Shown in pieces: positions 19,984 to 31,698 of a stretch of 64,000 bases of DNA. A program made the position numbers and the translations under genes. Every line of letters starts with the position of its first letter. The stretch's first letter is position 1. Under the pieces are notes generated by a model. It was not told the DNA's origin and ran no database searches. It saw only the letters and a program-made list of their open reading frames with translations. This stretch comes from Phaeodactylum tricornutum CCAP 1055/1 (lineage: Eukaryota; Bacillariophyta; Bacillariophyceae; Surirellales; Neidiaceae): assembly GCF_000150955.2 (NCBI RefSeq), contig NC_011692.1:186001-250000 (forward strand), written 5' to 3'.

Positions 19984-21114
19984 ATGTCGGAACCTCGCAA
20001 AGCTAGTTTGCTTGAATCCATGGGTTTAGGAGGAACCGCTGCGGCCTTTGCCGTGAATTTCACTCATCCGATTGTAAGTTGTTGGGAACTACGGGGTACA
20101 ACATCGGCACTTCGTCGCGCCACATCCCTCCACTCCCGTGGACAACTTCTTAACCGGTCTTGCTTACTTCGCTTTCCTTTGTTATTCTCTCTGTAGGAAA
20201 CGGTAAAGACTCGCATGCAAGTCTCGGGTGGCGGTATCGGCCCCACGGTGACCGGACTCCTGAACAAGGAAGGAGTGAGCGGCTTCTACAAAGGCCTCGT
20301 GTTTGCCTACGGTAGGGAGCTGTCCTACACGTCCATTAAACTCGGTGCATACGCTCCCGTCCGGGATGCCCTTGGCGCAGGCGCGGACGCACCGTTTTAT
20401 CTCAAATTTCTGGCGGGGGCGATTACGGGAGGTGTCGGCTCTGTCGTCGGCAATCCGTTTGATGTCATGAAGACTCTGTCGCAGACGAATAAGGAAAAAT
20501 CCGTCAGCCTCGCTACTTTGGTGGGAAATATGTATCGCGATCAAGGAGTCGGAGGTGAGTCTACGCTTTATTCGTTTAATATATGGGGGTACACTCGGCT
20601 GTGTCCAGGCCACTTGTAGACTGGACTATTGGTCGTTTATTGTTCCTACCCCGACTCTAGTCCAGATCTTCCCTCTGAATTCTGTTGATTTTTTTGTTTT
20701 CCGATCCTTGTAGGCTTCTATCGAGGAGTCCAAGTCAACGTTGCCCGCGCATGTGTCTTGAACGCCACCAAGATGGGCTGTTACGACATGTCAAAAGGGT
20801 ACGTCACGGAGGCCACTGGCTGGAAACGGAAGGATGTCCGAACGTCGTTTGCTGCGGCATTCGTGGCCGGGTTTTTTATGACTTGCACTGTGGCACCGTG
20901 GGATATGCTTCGCACCAAACTCATGAACCAACCGACCGATGCCAAGATCTACGATGGATTCTCGGATTGCCTCCTGAAGACGGTCAAAGCCGATGGTGTC
21001 GCGAGTTTGTGGCGTGGTTTTATTCCAATCTGGGCGCGCTTTGCGCCACAGGCGACCCTCCAGCTCTTGACCATTGAATTTTTGTACGGTATTTGTGGAT
21101 TTAAGAGCATCTAG
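19984..21114 (+). CDS. Mitochondrial carrier family (SLC25) transporter
   Basis: Three exons (19984-20073, 20197-20554, 20714-21114) with introns of 123 and 159 bp encode 282 residues, the usual carrier length. The three carrier signatures are visible: [11 protein letters not shown] (split by intron 1), [11 protein letters not shown] and [11 protein letters not shown]. Each is followed by the GFYKG, GFYRG or SLWRG motif at the end of its repeat. Six membrane helices in three repeats are expected, in the inner mitochondrial membrane. The sequence fits the dicarboxylate/oxaloacetate/uncoupling-protein branch, judged by [12 protein letters not shown] in the second helix region. The substrate cannot be fixed by eye. 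The mobile element ends only 99 bp upstream of the ATG, so it probably lies in the promoter or 5' leader. Confidence 0.92.
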
Positions 21115-21313
21115 AGGTTGCAAGGAGAAGCAGAGAAAAAAGAACGCGTGGTCTTTTTTGGCAAATATGGGTGGACACGTTGTTGATTATCAGAGAGTGA
21201 TTTTTGTGCTGTGAATTTCATGTTTATCCGAAAGGTCGCATCGAAAGGCCCCGGCGAATTTGCATCAAATTGATTGTTGTCTGGTCTTTTCTCTATATTT
21301 ATATGTTAGCATG

Positions 21314-24300
21314 TTAGACAAAGTCGATGTCGACGTCGTCATCCACTGCCTCTGTATCCAACGGATCTACAAGGTCTTGAGCTTTGTATGTATGCAAATC
21401 ATCCTTCATTTCGACATCCTTCACTATGCTGCCTTCAGCTGGACTGACTCTTTCCACCGTAAGGCCTTCCTGAGTCGCGTAGGAATGTGCCTCATCTTCA
21501 TCCACCTCCATAGGGTCATATGTTTCCGTCCAATCTGGACCAAAGACCATTTCCTTACTTCCGGACTGTGACGTTTCATGCATCCTACTATTGTCGTCAT
21601 CATTAAGGTCATCGACAATCAATAATGAATCTTGGATTATGTTGTTTTCATTTGCTTCAATGCCCTTAACGACAGCGCTCCACCTTGCATTGGCTGTATC
21701 AACCTTGTCCTCATTGTTTACAACCACCTCGTTTCCTTCAGAGCTATCCGGGTCTTCAGGAACATTGTTGTCCACTTGAACTGTCTCTTCTGCTACTGCT
21801 TTGGCTTTCCGCCTGTCTTCTTTTGCTTTCCGGTCTTGCTCGGATTTCCACGGGACGTAGGCAGTACACAAATTTTCGACTAAAGTTTTCATTTCCTGGC
21901 GAAGGCGAGTAATGTCCTTCATGTCAAACTGAAACGGTTCGCTGTTCGTGATCAGCGAGCGAAAGCAGTCCTGTCGGTACTCCTGGAAAGAAAATGAAAT
22001 ATTACGGAGTTTGTAAAGAGCAAATGCGTACCGGCAAACAAACACTCCGCAATCCCAGGAATTGTTTTGATAAGGAACTACGTCGACATGCAACAAGAAT
22101 GTATGAGAACATGGTCGAATCCAGTTTAGAAACAGATGCTGACGTACTTTTAGGATCAATAACGGGCATCGTCTTAGATTGAAACGGGTTGGGGATCGAC
22201 GATGACTTGTGCAGCCGTTGCCATTCCGAGTTGAGCCATTGACGAATACGATGGGCGACCTGTGTCTTTTGGTGAGCTTTGAGAGAGTCGAGAAAGAGGA
22301 TACAAGGCATTGGACTCGACTCATCCAGATGCTCGTCTTTCCCACGAAGATCAGGGTGCTGGAGAATCTGTCCCGGATTGACTACAACGCATAGCGACCA
22401 ATGCAGACTTTTGTTGATTGGAACAAAAATAAATTTCTTGTCGAAAACGTCAATTCCTTTCCGCTCAGTCCATTTTGTGACGGCAATTGATCCATCTTCG
22501 AAAAGACTCGTATAAAAGTGTGAAGAAAAGACATGAAACTTTGACAAGTCGTCAAACCGCGAAATCCTGTTGTAAACGAAGACAACGGTGTAAGGAAAAA
22601 TCAAGCAGGGCCGTCGGTTCGCTTAAGTAAGCTTACCATAGCATCCAAAAATCAATTAGGGTATCGTTAAGGTATTCGTCCTCAATCACTAGCCTTTCGT
22701 AGTCGGTTACGCGAATGATTGCCAAATGAGATCGGTTGTTCATGTTGTTCATGTCGGCATTTCCACCGTCGCAATCAGCTGACTTTTGCTCAGGTGAGGG
22801 TATTGATGACTCAGAAAGTGCGCAGACTTGCAGATTGGAATCACAACGGCTATCATACTTTGCCTCTGTCAGATGCACAGCGGCCTGGTCGAAGATCTTT
22901 TCGTCGGCATCAAAGGGATAGATGAGCAAAAGGTCATCCTCCTTCCGCCCAGCAAGAAAACTATTCTTCCTATGAACAGACAACGAATGCATACTTTTTT
23001 GACGATGCCTTGCCTCTCGCTTGCAATCGTCAATTAGCGGCTGGCAATATATTTCGGCAGAAGCAGAGTCGAGCTTGGAGTGATCATTGAAGAAAAGATC
23101 CATAGCAGGAGGTCGGCTTGTTTGGATGGTTTCCACTAAGTCCCGGAGGTCCTTGTTCTCCCGAAATTCTATGAGGATAAACATCCTTTTGGTGTTTTCT
23201 TTGTCTGGTTGATAGCTGTTGGAGTAAATTTTTAGGCCATTTTGGTTATTTGGCACAACTTTGATTGCCAAAAAACTACCAACGGCGTCTTCCTCGCCCT
23301 CGTTGGTTTCCGCTGAAAATTCTTCATTGAGGTAGTATTTGCATTCCGTCAAATCATGCTGCAGATCCAATTCCAGAGTAGCTTTGTTTAGGGATTCGGT
23401 CCCTTTGCGCGTGGTTTTCTTGTGTGGCTCGAATTCGAGCATTAGCTTGCAAGTAGCTCTGAGGCGAATCTGACAACCGGAACAGAAAACTTTTGTTCCG
23501 ATCGCAATGCGAATGACAGCACAATTAAGCGTACGCTTGACGCTGCGAGTGGCCATAGGCGGAGACTATAGAGTGGTGGATGAGGGCGAGTTAAAATAAA
23601 GATAAGTATGGAAAAACACACTGACGATTCCGATCAAGTCATCAAAGTACCCATACCTTTGTCATTTCACTTTCAGAGTCATCCAAAATTTCCACAACCT
23701 CTGGTTCTTTCGTTTTCTTCTTTAGCAGAAGTCTTTCGCTGCTGCGAGGCTGGCTTTTACAAAAATTAAGTTTTGTTTTAAAGGGTGTAGTATGCTCGGA
23801 AAAGCTCGTGAGGCCGACTCCTTTGCACTCGAAGAATGGATCTGTCAAGTCAATTCAGCAGTGTTAGACGATGGTGATTTGTCCATCCTGGTCTGCTGGT
23901 TCGACCAGGAACTGGTCTTGAAACGCACCTTTCCGGTCTCGCTCCGGAGTCTGGTCGAGTAAGCTGCTTTCTTGCCCTTTATGAGAAAAAGAATTGCCTA
24001 TCGTAATCTTTTTTCCTTTGATTGGTTTTCTTTTGCAGTCAGAAGATACGCCTCTGTGCTGCAAAGTCTTGCCTAGATGTAATAGTTGGAGGTACGACAA
24101 TCGAAAGTGAGCTGGTAAGCAGTCATTGGAGCTAAAAATTGTTGATCAAACGTACTTTGTGCATCTGGATTCAATTGCTTCGATAAGCTAAGTTTCTTCT
24201 CTTTCTTCTGGGACTGCAGAGTATTCAAAAAGCCAAGTTTTGTGCGCGCTATACCTTTGCGTCCTCTGTCAACTATTCTGGAAAGAAAAGAAGATGATGG

Positions 24301-25566
24301 CTGATCTTGGTCACTACCAGCATCGAAATTCACGGCAGAATGATTGGTAGGTTTCGTAGGTACAACATCACTTTCGAGGCCGCTTTGGAGAATGGTGTTT
24401 ACGACAGCTAAAGAATGACGGGCTTGTCGATTGCGGCTTGTTGTGTAGTCGTCATCGTCGTCGGACATTTCCCTCCATAAAAGTTTTTTCGATGGCTTGT
24501 GTTCGTTTTCATTCTTCTCCGCTTCACTATGTTGCTGTTTGATCGCGGCCGTCGCAAGGTCGACTGGGCTTTCCTTGGTACCGGCGTCGTCTGTCTTGGA
24601 TGACTGTGACGGTCTTTCCAAGGAAGTCCAAAGCTTGCTTGACGACCTCTTCCCGGGAACAGGCGTTCCCTTACAACTGAGGAGAGGCAACTCCACAGCA
24701 TTAGCTTCTAAACCGCTGGATGTGACTGAGTCGGCGGATGGACAACTGCTAGTGAGCTGCGTTTTAGTTCGGGAGGGTTGTCTTTTGGCGCTAGTATGAA
24801 CGTCGATACTTTTCGGGAGAGTCTCGCAGGTTTGTACAGCGGAAATTCCTTCATCAGCAGTATTGTCTGAGTCACCATCGCATATGCTTTCGACGCGAGC
24901 TTTGGGGCAGTTGTGGCGGGGTTTCAGTTTGGGGACGATGAACCTCACATCCAAACGCGAGCCCCTATGAGGTCGATGTTGCTCTTGAATCGATTTCTTT
25001 GTGTAGTCACTGTGGGTTTTCTTCTTACGAGGGATGGGTTGATTTGACTGGGCGGTCCTTCGCACCTTCTCCTCCGAGACGAGACCCGATTGTCTATCAG
25101 CCCATTCGATTCCATCTCTAGAATTGCCGACGGCCGCCATGCCGGGTTGCGGAAAGTTGGACACAAGACGGCGACTTCCCGTAGCTTGCTGCTGTGATCG
25201 CGCTTGCTGTAGTGGCTCCACGTTACCTTCTCTACGAGAACGTTTTCTGGAATGCAATTTGTTGACAACAGGCAGCTGCGCAGACTCCACTACCGTACAG
25301 TTTGGCATGGTGACAACCGGATGCCCAGTTTTTGAAGGACCAGCCATGTCTTGTAAGAAACTAATACCGCGATCATCCCTCATGGAGGGTACTTTTCCGT
25401 TACTGTGATCGTTTGCATTGCTGGTGGGAGAGCACGGACCCTCTTGTGGGGGCGCGCTGTCGCCTGTATTCGTACTGCGTTGTCCATACGCTGACTTCGG
25501 CCTCTGGTGTCGTCCATACATGGAGTGTCGCCTCTTTCCGTTTGGAAAGGATCGAGATTCGCTCAT
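21314..25566 (-). CDS. SUMO-specific cysteine protease, ULP2/SENP6-7 type
   Basis: Six exons (25566-24156, 24072-23929, 23841-23657, 23565-22637, 22566-22148, 22077-21314) with introns of 70-91 bp, all GT-AG and all in frame, encode 1283 residues. Residues 1-560 are disordered and basic. A PH-like beta-rich segment follows (about 590-740). The C48 peptidase core begins at LNDTLIDFWML (about 878). Its catalytic triad is His in SLHWSLCVVV (about 946), Asp in CILFLDSL (about 982) and Cys in NNSWDCGVF (about 1039). The C-terminus is acidic. VVEILDDSESE (end of exon 3) and SLLIVDDLNDDD (near the C-terminus) look like SUMO-interacting motifs. The PH-like segment and long tails favour the ULP2/SENP6-7 branch, which trims SUMO chains, over ULP1. 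It is probably nuclear. Confidence 0.87.
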
Positions 25567-26277
25567 GTTATTGAGGGCGAGTACACGACGCCTCCTATGC
25601 AATTCTGAAAAATGTCAGGGAAATGTAATTGCTCCAAAGCAGCGAATTGCACGAATAAATAAATTCGAAGGCCGATCAGCTATCTCAACTGAAGAACAAG
25701 AAGTCAATCCAGTGACTACTTGAAAGTCTCCTTCGATTGAGCTCGAAACCTATCGTTGACTGCGCCTGAAGGCTAACAAAATTTACTTCTTTGCCGCTCT
25801 AGCAATTTCCGACTCGACCAATTCGGTTTTTAGGTCGTCGTTTCGATGTCTCTGCCGCACAAGGAGACTGCAGCTTGTCATCGTCGGTGTAAGGGATCCT
25901 CCCGTTTTGACTGGTTTCGGGAATTCGATCACAAAGCGTCGATGGCAGATGCATATCGGAGAACATTCGATTGCAAAACCCAATCACCGCGCCAGATCTG
26001 ATACACTTAATTACTGAGACAAAAATGGCGATAATTTGGATATCCGAGGACAACAAGTTCCATTCAGAATAGATAAGTATCACAATAAAATTCTGAGAGC
26101 TCTCCAGTTCGTCCGCTGCTGTCTACGCCTGTCCGAAGCGGAAGGACAAAAACCACGATTTTGAAGGGTTGCCTTATGACAGCGATTTGGCTCATCTCCT
26201 ACCTGGCCGGCATTTGCGCAAAAAATGTTTTGCCAAAAAAAGATTAGGAAAAAACAGACTAATTATCGAGTGTGTGC
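25567..26277. other. Intergenic, no gene recognised
   Basis: 711 bp between the start of the SUMO protease gene and the end of the next gene, both on the minus strand. It should hold the promoter of the protease gene. No repeats or RNA genes were seen. Confidence 0.5.
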
Positions 26278-29200
26278 CTATGCCGCCAGGATGCCCTGTT
26301 GGAAAAAGTCCATTATTTCCTCCTCGGATTGTTCCACTCCGGTTACTTGCAGCAGCTCGTCAATATTAGTGCATTTTTGACAAAGCTCAATTTTACTCAC
26401 CAATCGTTGCGCGCTTTGCTGGACATCTACGTCTTCCATGTGCAGTGAAAATTCCGCCGAAAGCCCATCCAAAATCCCGAACAAAGTCAGCATTGGTCTT
26501 AGAGGACAGGCAAAGTCCCACAGGGACGCCTTCTTCGCCGCAGTATGACGCCGTCCTCGACGTGCTGGCACCACAGTGGTGTCCTTTTCGGGGGTATCAT
26601 TCTGCACATCCCAATCACAGAATGATGACGAGCGGACACGTCGTATGCTAGTCTGACATCCAGAGCCTTCAACCTGGATCGCATGGCGACGACCAGCGCA
26701 CAACAGGAGACCTTGCAGGAACAATGGTTTCCCTATTTGCCACTGTCGTTTAGGGTGTGGCGGTCGATGACTTGCGGTATCTTCGTGACCGTCTTCGTGG
26801 TTATTGTGGAAAAGAATGGATGTCAATCCTGCCATCGCTGCGGCATCGGCAACGCCACGTTGAAGATTTGAGCGGTTTAGACCGGAAAAGTCTTTAGCCT
26901 TCACAATTTCGCAGGCCGCCAAAAACCCTGCCGATAGACATCTAGCATGCTGTGAAACTTCCGGCTGATCAACCTGAGCGTTTTTCTCATACATGTCAGC
27001 CTGAGAGAGTTGGTAGTAGAGCAATTGTACATTGGAAGCGAGTGACCCCCCACCGCAGTCTACGCTGAGGGATTCACCGTATGCAAGACGTAGCAACAGT
27101 AAGCGAACATCGTGTAGAACTGTCCACATCATAGCTGTGGGTGTTGCGCCCAGTAGGCTGGAAATTGACGCTTGGTGTTCCGACAAGGCTGAGTCAACCG
27201 CCACCAGCGGGACTTTTGAACAGCCACTACTCGAAACCAAAGGTAAAATTATGTTGCATTTGACTCGATTATTACGAAGATTGGCCCCTTCCCATTCCGC
27301 TTTGGGAGCTTTCGAATGGCTCTGGTCCGCTTGCCGGGCTCGTCGATGGCATGAGAAGTGAATCGCGTTCCCGGCGGAAACGGTAGTTGTGAACAAAGAG
27401 CGTCGGCTGTCGCCACTCGCCCCTACGCAGTACGAAGGAGAGGAAGTGCTATTTAGGTCGTCACCGGCAGATCTACCTGCCAGGAACCAGCAATTGCCAG
27501 TGTGAGATCCAACCAGTGACTTGGGCAATTCTTTTGGGAGTGCTTTTAGCAGCATAGTACCATCGATGCTTGCTCGGGAACCACAATGGTCAAGAGGTAT
27601 CGATACCTTTTTTACAAATGCATACAATCCCAAGAGCTCGGAAGGTTGCAACGTGCGACCTTCTTGACAAACAGCACATTTCAAGCCAGACTCGTCCTCC
27701 ATGTTCTCCATCTCGTCCATCCATGCAGGTTTCTCGGAACTTTTCTTATCCTTTCCTATCGGAGCTCTCGCAGCCGTGGCCATACCATCTTCGGCAGGTC
27801 TAGGCTGGGCAGCCACGGACGAATCGCGAAACAATCCAAAGACGGGAGAAAAGAAAGAAGCCGCCGTGGCTCGAACACCGGTCTGTAGGTCCGGGTTCAC
27901 GGTGGCAGCCATGGAGGTCGTCTTGCCCATGACCATGCCACCAACCGAAATCTTCCCAAGTGCCTTCGCTCGGCGTTCCTCTGCCAGTTCCTTTTTACGC
28001 ATTCGTGTCTTTTGGCGAACACCATTTACCAACCGGGACACCTTCATGTTATCCTCCATAATTTCATCCAGAAGTGTTTCCGCAGATAACCCCAATCCTC
28101 GTGTATCCACGCCCGCGGATACATTGCTCGACGTCGCTTCCAGCCAGTGACACGACCGCAAAAACTCGGGTGACCTGGACAGACGAGACTGCGTTTCTAC
28201 ATGCTTTTGACACAAACCCGACAGAATGCCGAAGGCTGTTTTAGTCCCCCCACGGGCAAAGTATTCCTTCCAGCTAGTCTCCAGAAGCCTTTTGATACTA
28301 GTCCCTTTTCCTTTGTATCGTTTCTTCTTCTTGGGCAAATCTTCCATACCTTCTCCCTTGGGCCACAATGCAGTTGACCAAGTTGGCGGCTGATTTGGCA
28401 TGCCTTCAACGATAAAAGACGACAAGCGGTCTACGAATCCACAGCGAATCAATTCGGACCGGAGAGAGTTACATACTTCGTTCGGTGGTAGACTTATTGC
28501 TGTTTGAACAAAAGTTCTGGCCAATATCGCACTTTTTGAAGAAGAAGGCGAGTCTTCTGCTTCAAGCTCCGCCAATCTGCTCAAGTCAATCTGACGGTTA
28601 AAGTGTTGGGCCAATTCCCGCGACAAATTGGCTTGACCATAAGTCAGAAAGGGCAGCAATTTCGCAATCACATTTCGCAGCGGTGCGCTCAAACAGATGG
28701 TTTCAATAGATTGCAGTAGGAGCGGCATACTAGACGCATCCTGACCAGAATCCGAGGCATAGCCTTCATCTTCCGAAACGCCCGACTCACGACGCGATAC
28801 AGAAGTCGAAATATCAGAAGTCAAGATCTCAATCAGCTCTTGGAGCTTGTCGGCGGTTGCGTTGGATACGGTGCTCGAATCTGCTGCTGCGTTGGGTTCT
28901 TCGAGTGCTTTCAGCACTTCTAGCAATAAGGTCAGTAGGACCGTTGGAGCTCGCGCTTGCAACATTTTTTTGCGATTGCTCGCCAGCTTGGCACAATATC
29001 CCAACAGGATCAAGCCTGGATATGGCGGATCTGCTTGAAACTTTTCGCGGGCCCAATTCTTGACTTCCCAATCATCCCGACGAATCCTCCGCAACGTGTC
29101 CATCAAGTTGTGTTGGATGGATCTCAGCAACACAAAAAGACCGCGTCCTTCGGTAATCAGTCGCGTCAGCCCAAATTGTTGTTCCAAGGCCTCCTCGACT

Positions 29201-31698
29201 TGGGCCGGACTCGCGGCAGCCACCGGCGCGTCCGGGTCCACCAGCTCTCTAATAGTATCTTCCGTCGCTTCGCCGTCTACTCCAGCCAGTCTATAGGTCG
29301 CCACCATTGGGGGCAGCTGAGACACGGGCGTATCCGCGGTGACAGATCGACCCGATCGGGCCACGGAATTGAAGATGACCGACAGTCCGCCAGCACTCGA
29401 AAAGAAGGACGGTTGCGACGACATGGCGGCGCCACTTCCGTGCTCCAGCAAGTGATCCCGCCACAAAGTGGCGTGGACCACCCGTAACCGCAGTTGATTA
29501 TCAAGGATTTTACCTCCCACCAGAATTTCAATCAGTTCGGCGGAATCCGACATTTGCAAATCGTCCGCCACGTGTTGACGCAAATCGGCTACGATAGGGT
29601 CGGCCGACGGTAGCTGAGACAGCGCGACGGGATTAGTGGACAAGGAGCCCCGAAAGAATTCTTCTTGGGTCGGGGCACGACGTAGAATGACTTTAGTCTG
29701 GATCGGCTTTTTGGGAGGCTGCACAATGACGTTGACGGACTGTAGTAAGGAGGCTTCTCCGGCGACATTCAAATATTTTTGCCGTGAGTGCGCTCCCACG
29801 ACAGTGTGGGGGTGATGCGGATACTGCATTTCCAACACGTTCCTGGCGGCGATAAGATAAAGCTTGCGGCGTTCTTCTAGAGGAGGGTCGAGGGACGCTA
29901 GCGCTTGTGTATCTTCTTCGTCTCCGTCTCCTTCGTCATCACCGTCGTCCTCGTCCGAACTATGCGGGTGGAGTTGCTGAAAGCGCAAACGATTTAGGAG
30001 TCTTTCGGCGACCGGGTCGTCCTCTTCCTCGTCATCGTCGTCGGCGTCTTCTTCTGCAATTGTATCGTCTTCGTCGTTGTCATCATTATCATTGCCACCA
30101 ATTTCGTCGTGCTCAACCTGTTCCTCTTCCTGTTCGTCCACCATATCCATGTGGTCATCGTCAAAATCACTAGAAGGAAGTGCTTGTTCCAAGTCTGACA
30201 CGTAACTCTTGACGGGCGAACATTCGTAGTCACCATCCTCGTCTTCTTCTTCTTCTTCGTCGTCGTCTTCATCCTCATCATCCTCTACACCGGACATTAT
30301 AACCGATTCAGCCGAGAGTTCACGGACGGCCGGACTGGATCCGGGTGGGATTGGTACATCTCCAGCAGCAGCACCGACTGGCGTCTCGTCGGTTGTTTCT
30401 GCCGTCTTCGTCGCTGTCATGCGGGGCACGTACACGTTCGTGCGCGGTTGAATCATGGCGTGCAAAAGGGGCAAAACCGTAGCCAAGCTGCGGGAGTTGA
30501 CCCGTTCCGGAGGACTGGTAGAGGCCAATGCGTGGTAGAGTCCTACGAGGGTGGCAAGGGGCGACAAGGTGTCCTCGTCAGGCGCTACTTGCAAAGTCGT
30601 CGGCGATGGTGTGGTCGTTGTTGTTGGTGGTGATGATGAATGCAACGGTGGTATCGACGAACGGGTCCAAAGGTACCGACGTGCGACGGCACGAATTTGC
30701 GGCACTTGTGCCTCGTGCGGAGCACAGAGAACAACACGGGAGATCCATCGGAGCAAGGCCGCGAGGACGTTGGCGTTCCAGGTTCGTTCGACCAGGTTCG
30801 AGTAGGGATGCGATTGTCCCGGAAGGCGATCCATCCCGATCATGGCCACGTGCCAGGCCAATTGCGTCAGCCAGGCCAAACCCCCGTTGGCTTGTGGATT
30901 TCGCGGCGTGCGCCAGACTAAAAAGAGAGGCAACCAAGAGTTCCATTCCTGGTCGTCGATGGGCTCGTGGTGATTTTGATCGAGCAAGAGTACATGCTGA
31001 AGCAGGGCAATCGATTCCAAAACCACGGGCCAAACGGGAGGTTCGGAAGGATTCCGGGGCGGCCCGCGTACTCGGGCACCGGGCCCAAGGTGCGTTTCCA
31101 GTCGGTGCAGGAGCGAGCGGACGAGTCGGGCGTGTTGTTCCGTCGGATCCGCGATCGATGCGTTATGCGACGGGAGTGTCCGCGTTGGTTTGGATTCTTC
31201 GCTATTGGAGTCCTGTGGGGATGCGGGATGGGTGTTTCTACGAAACGTGTGGACGAGACGCGGATGGCTCTTCGCCAGGTCAACGCGCGCTGCGGCACAC
31301 CGTGGACAGGTACACGCGTGAGACAACAAGGCCCGGACTACGGATTGACGCGACGCTACCGAGTCCCCGTCGAGGATCTGCCACAACCAGTGCGATCGTT
31401 GCGGGGACAACGTGGCTGTAGCTGTGATTGCTGTGCTTTGGACTGTGGTTGCTGCTTCGGTGGTGATGGGAAGGAATTCTCCCACGGGATTCCGTTTGCG
31501 TCGTTTGGCGGTAGTACGACGGAGGTCTTTGTTGGGCAAACGAATACGATTCGAGCCGCACGTAGCAAGGGTGTCGAGCCAACGAGCGACGACGCGCGCG
31601 GCTTCGTCGCACCGCAAGGCGTCGTGCACGACGTCCGGCGAGGCGTGGAGTAAACCCTCCGCCACCAAGGCTACCGAGTCTACTTTGGAACGGGACAT
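26278..31698 (-). CDS. BIG/UBR4-type ubiquitin ligase, C-terminal half as a separate gene
   Basis: A single exon of 1806 residues. The ATG at 31698 (MSRSKVDSVALVAEG) is the first in a frame that is open further upstream. The first 470 residues are helical, with a Cys/His patch. A very acidic stretch follows (about 469-596). From about residue 780 the sequence follows the C-terminus of plant BIG and animal UBR4. Landmarks are PPMVATYRLAGVDGEATED, LLPFLTYGQ, KCAVCQEGRTLQPSELLGLY (hemi-RING, about 1339), AIHFSCHRRARQAD and WEGANLRNNRVKCN (UZI region, about 1442-1488), then a helical end. In the family this module binds the E2 enzyme. It has no UBR box; that lies in the divergent gene at 32755. 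It may work only together with that partner. Confidence 0.85.
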   Translation of the reverse strand: MSRSKVDSVALVAEGLLHASPDVVHDALRCDEAARVVARWLDTLATCGSNRIRLPNKDLRRTTAKRRKRNPVGEFLPITTEAATTVQSTAITATATLSPQRSHWLWQILDGDSVASRQSVVRALLSHACTCPRCAAARVDLAKSHPRLVHTFRRNTHPASPQDSNSEESKPTRTLPSHNASIADPTEQHARLVRSLLHRLETHLGPGARVRGPPRNPSEPPVWPVVLESIALLQHVLLLDQNHHEPIDDQEWNSWLPLFLVWRTPRNPQANGGLAWLTQLAWHVAMIGMDRLPGQSHPYSNLVERTWNANVLAALLRWISRVVLCAPHEAQVPQIRAVARRYLWTRSSIPPLHSSSPPTTTTTPSPTTLQVAPDEDTLSPLATLVGLYHALASTSPPERVNSRSLATVLPLLHAMIQPRTNVYVPRMTATKTAETTDETPVGAAAGDVPIPPGSSPAVRELSAESVIMSGVEDDEDEDDDEEEEEDEDGDYECSPVKSYVSDLEQALPSSDFDDDHMDMVDEQEEEQVEHDEIGGNDNDDNDEDDTIAEEDADDDDEEEDDPVAERLLNRLRFQQLHPHSSDEDDGDDEGDGDEEDTQALASLDPPLEERRKLYLIAARNVLEMQYPHHPHTVVGAHSRQKYLNVAGEASLLQSVNVIVQPPKKPIQTKVILRRAPTQEEFFRGSLSTNPVALSQLPSADPIVADLRQHVADDLQMSDSAELIEILVGGKILDNQLRLRVVHATLWRDHLLEHGSGAAMSSQPSFFSSAGGLSVIFNSVARSGRSVTADTPVSQLPPMVATYRLAGVDGEATEDTIRELVDPDAPVAAASPAQVEEALEQQFGLTRLITEGRGLFVLLRSIQHNLMDTLRRIRRDDWEVKNWAREKFQADPPYPGLILLGYCAKLASNRKKMLQARAPTVLLTLLLEVLKALEEPNAAADSSTVSNATADKLQELIEILTSDISTSVSRRESGVSEDEGYASDSGQDASSMPLLLQSIETICLSAPLRNVIAKLLPFLTYGQANLSRELAQHFNRQIDLSRLAELEAEDSPSSSKSAILARTFVQTAISLPPNEVCNSLRSELIRCGFVDRLSSFIVEGMPNQPPTWSTALWPKGEGMEDLPKKKKRYKGKGTSIKRLLETSWKEYFARGGTKTAFGILSGLCQKHVETQSRLSRSPEFLRSCHWLEATSSNVSAGVDTRGLGLSAETLLDEIMEDNMKVSRLVNGVRQKTRMRKKELAEERRAKALGKISVGGMVMGKTTSMAATVNPDLQTGVRATAASFFSPVFGLFRDSSVAAQPRPAEDGMATAARAPIGKDKKSSEKPAWMDEMENMEDESGLKCAVCQEGRTLQPSELLGLYAFVKKVSIPLDHCGSRASIDGTMLLKALPKELPKSLVGSHTGNCWFLAGRSAGDDLNSTSSPSYCVGASGDSRRSLFTTTVSAGNAIHFSCHRRARQADQSHSKAPKAEWEGANLRNNRVKCNIILPLVSSSGCSKVPLVAVDSALSEHQASISSLLGATPTAMMWTVLHDVRLLLLRLAYGESLSVDCGGGSLASNVQLLYYQLSQADMYEKNAQVDQPEVSQHARCLSAGFLAACEIVKAKDFSGLNRSNLQRGVADAAAMAGLTSILFHNNHEDGHEDTASHRPPHPKRQWQIGKPLFLQGLLLCAGRRHAIQVEGSGCQTSIRRVRSSSFCDWDVQNDTPEKDTTVVPARRGRRHTAAKKASLWDFACPLRPMLTLFGILDGLSAEFSLHMEDVDVQQSAQRLVSKIELCQKCTNIDELLQVTGVEQSEEEIMDFFQQGILAA

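Noticed and set aside
30528-31421. 297-codon plus-strand frame inside the BIG/UBR4 C-terminal gene
   Set aside because: It is antisense to a GC-rich coding region, very Arg-rich, and has no recognisable content. The minus-strand protein has clear family matches.
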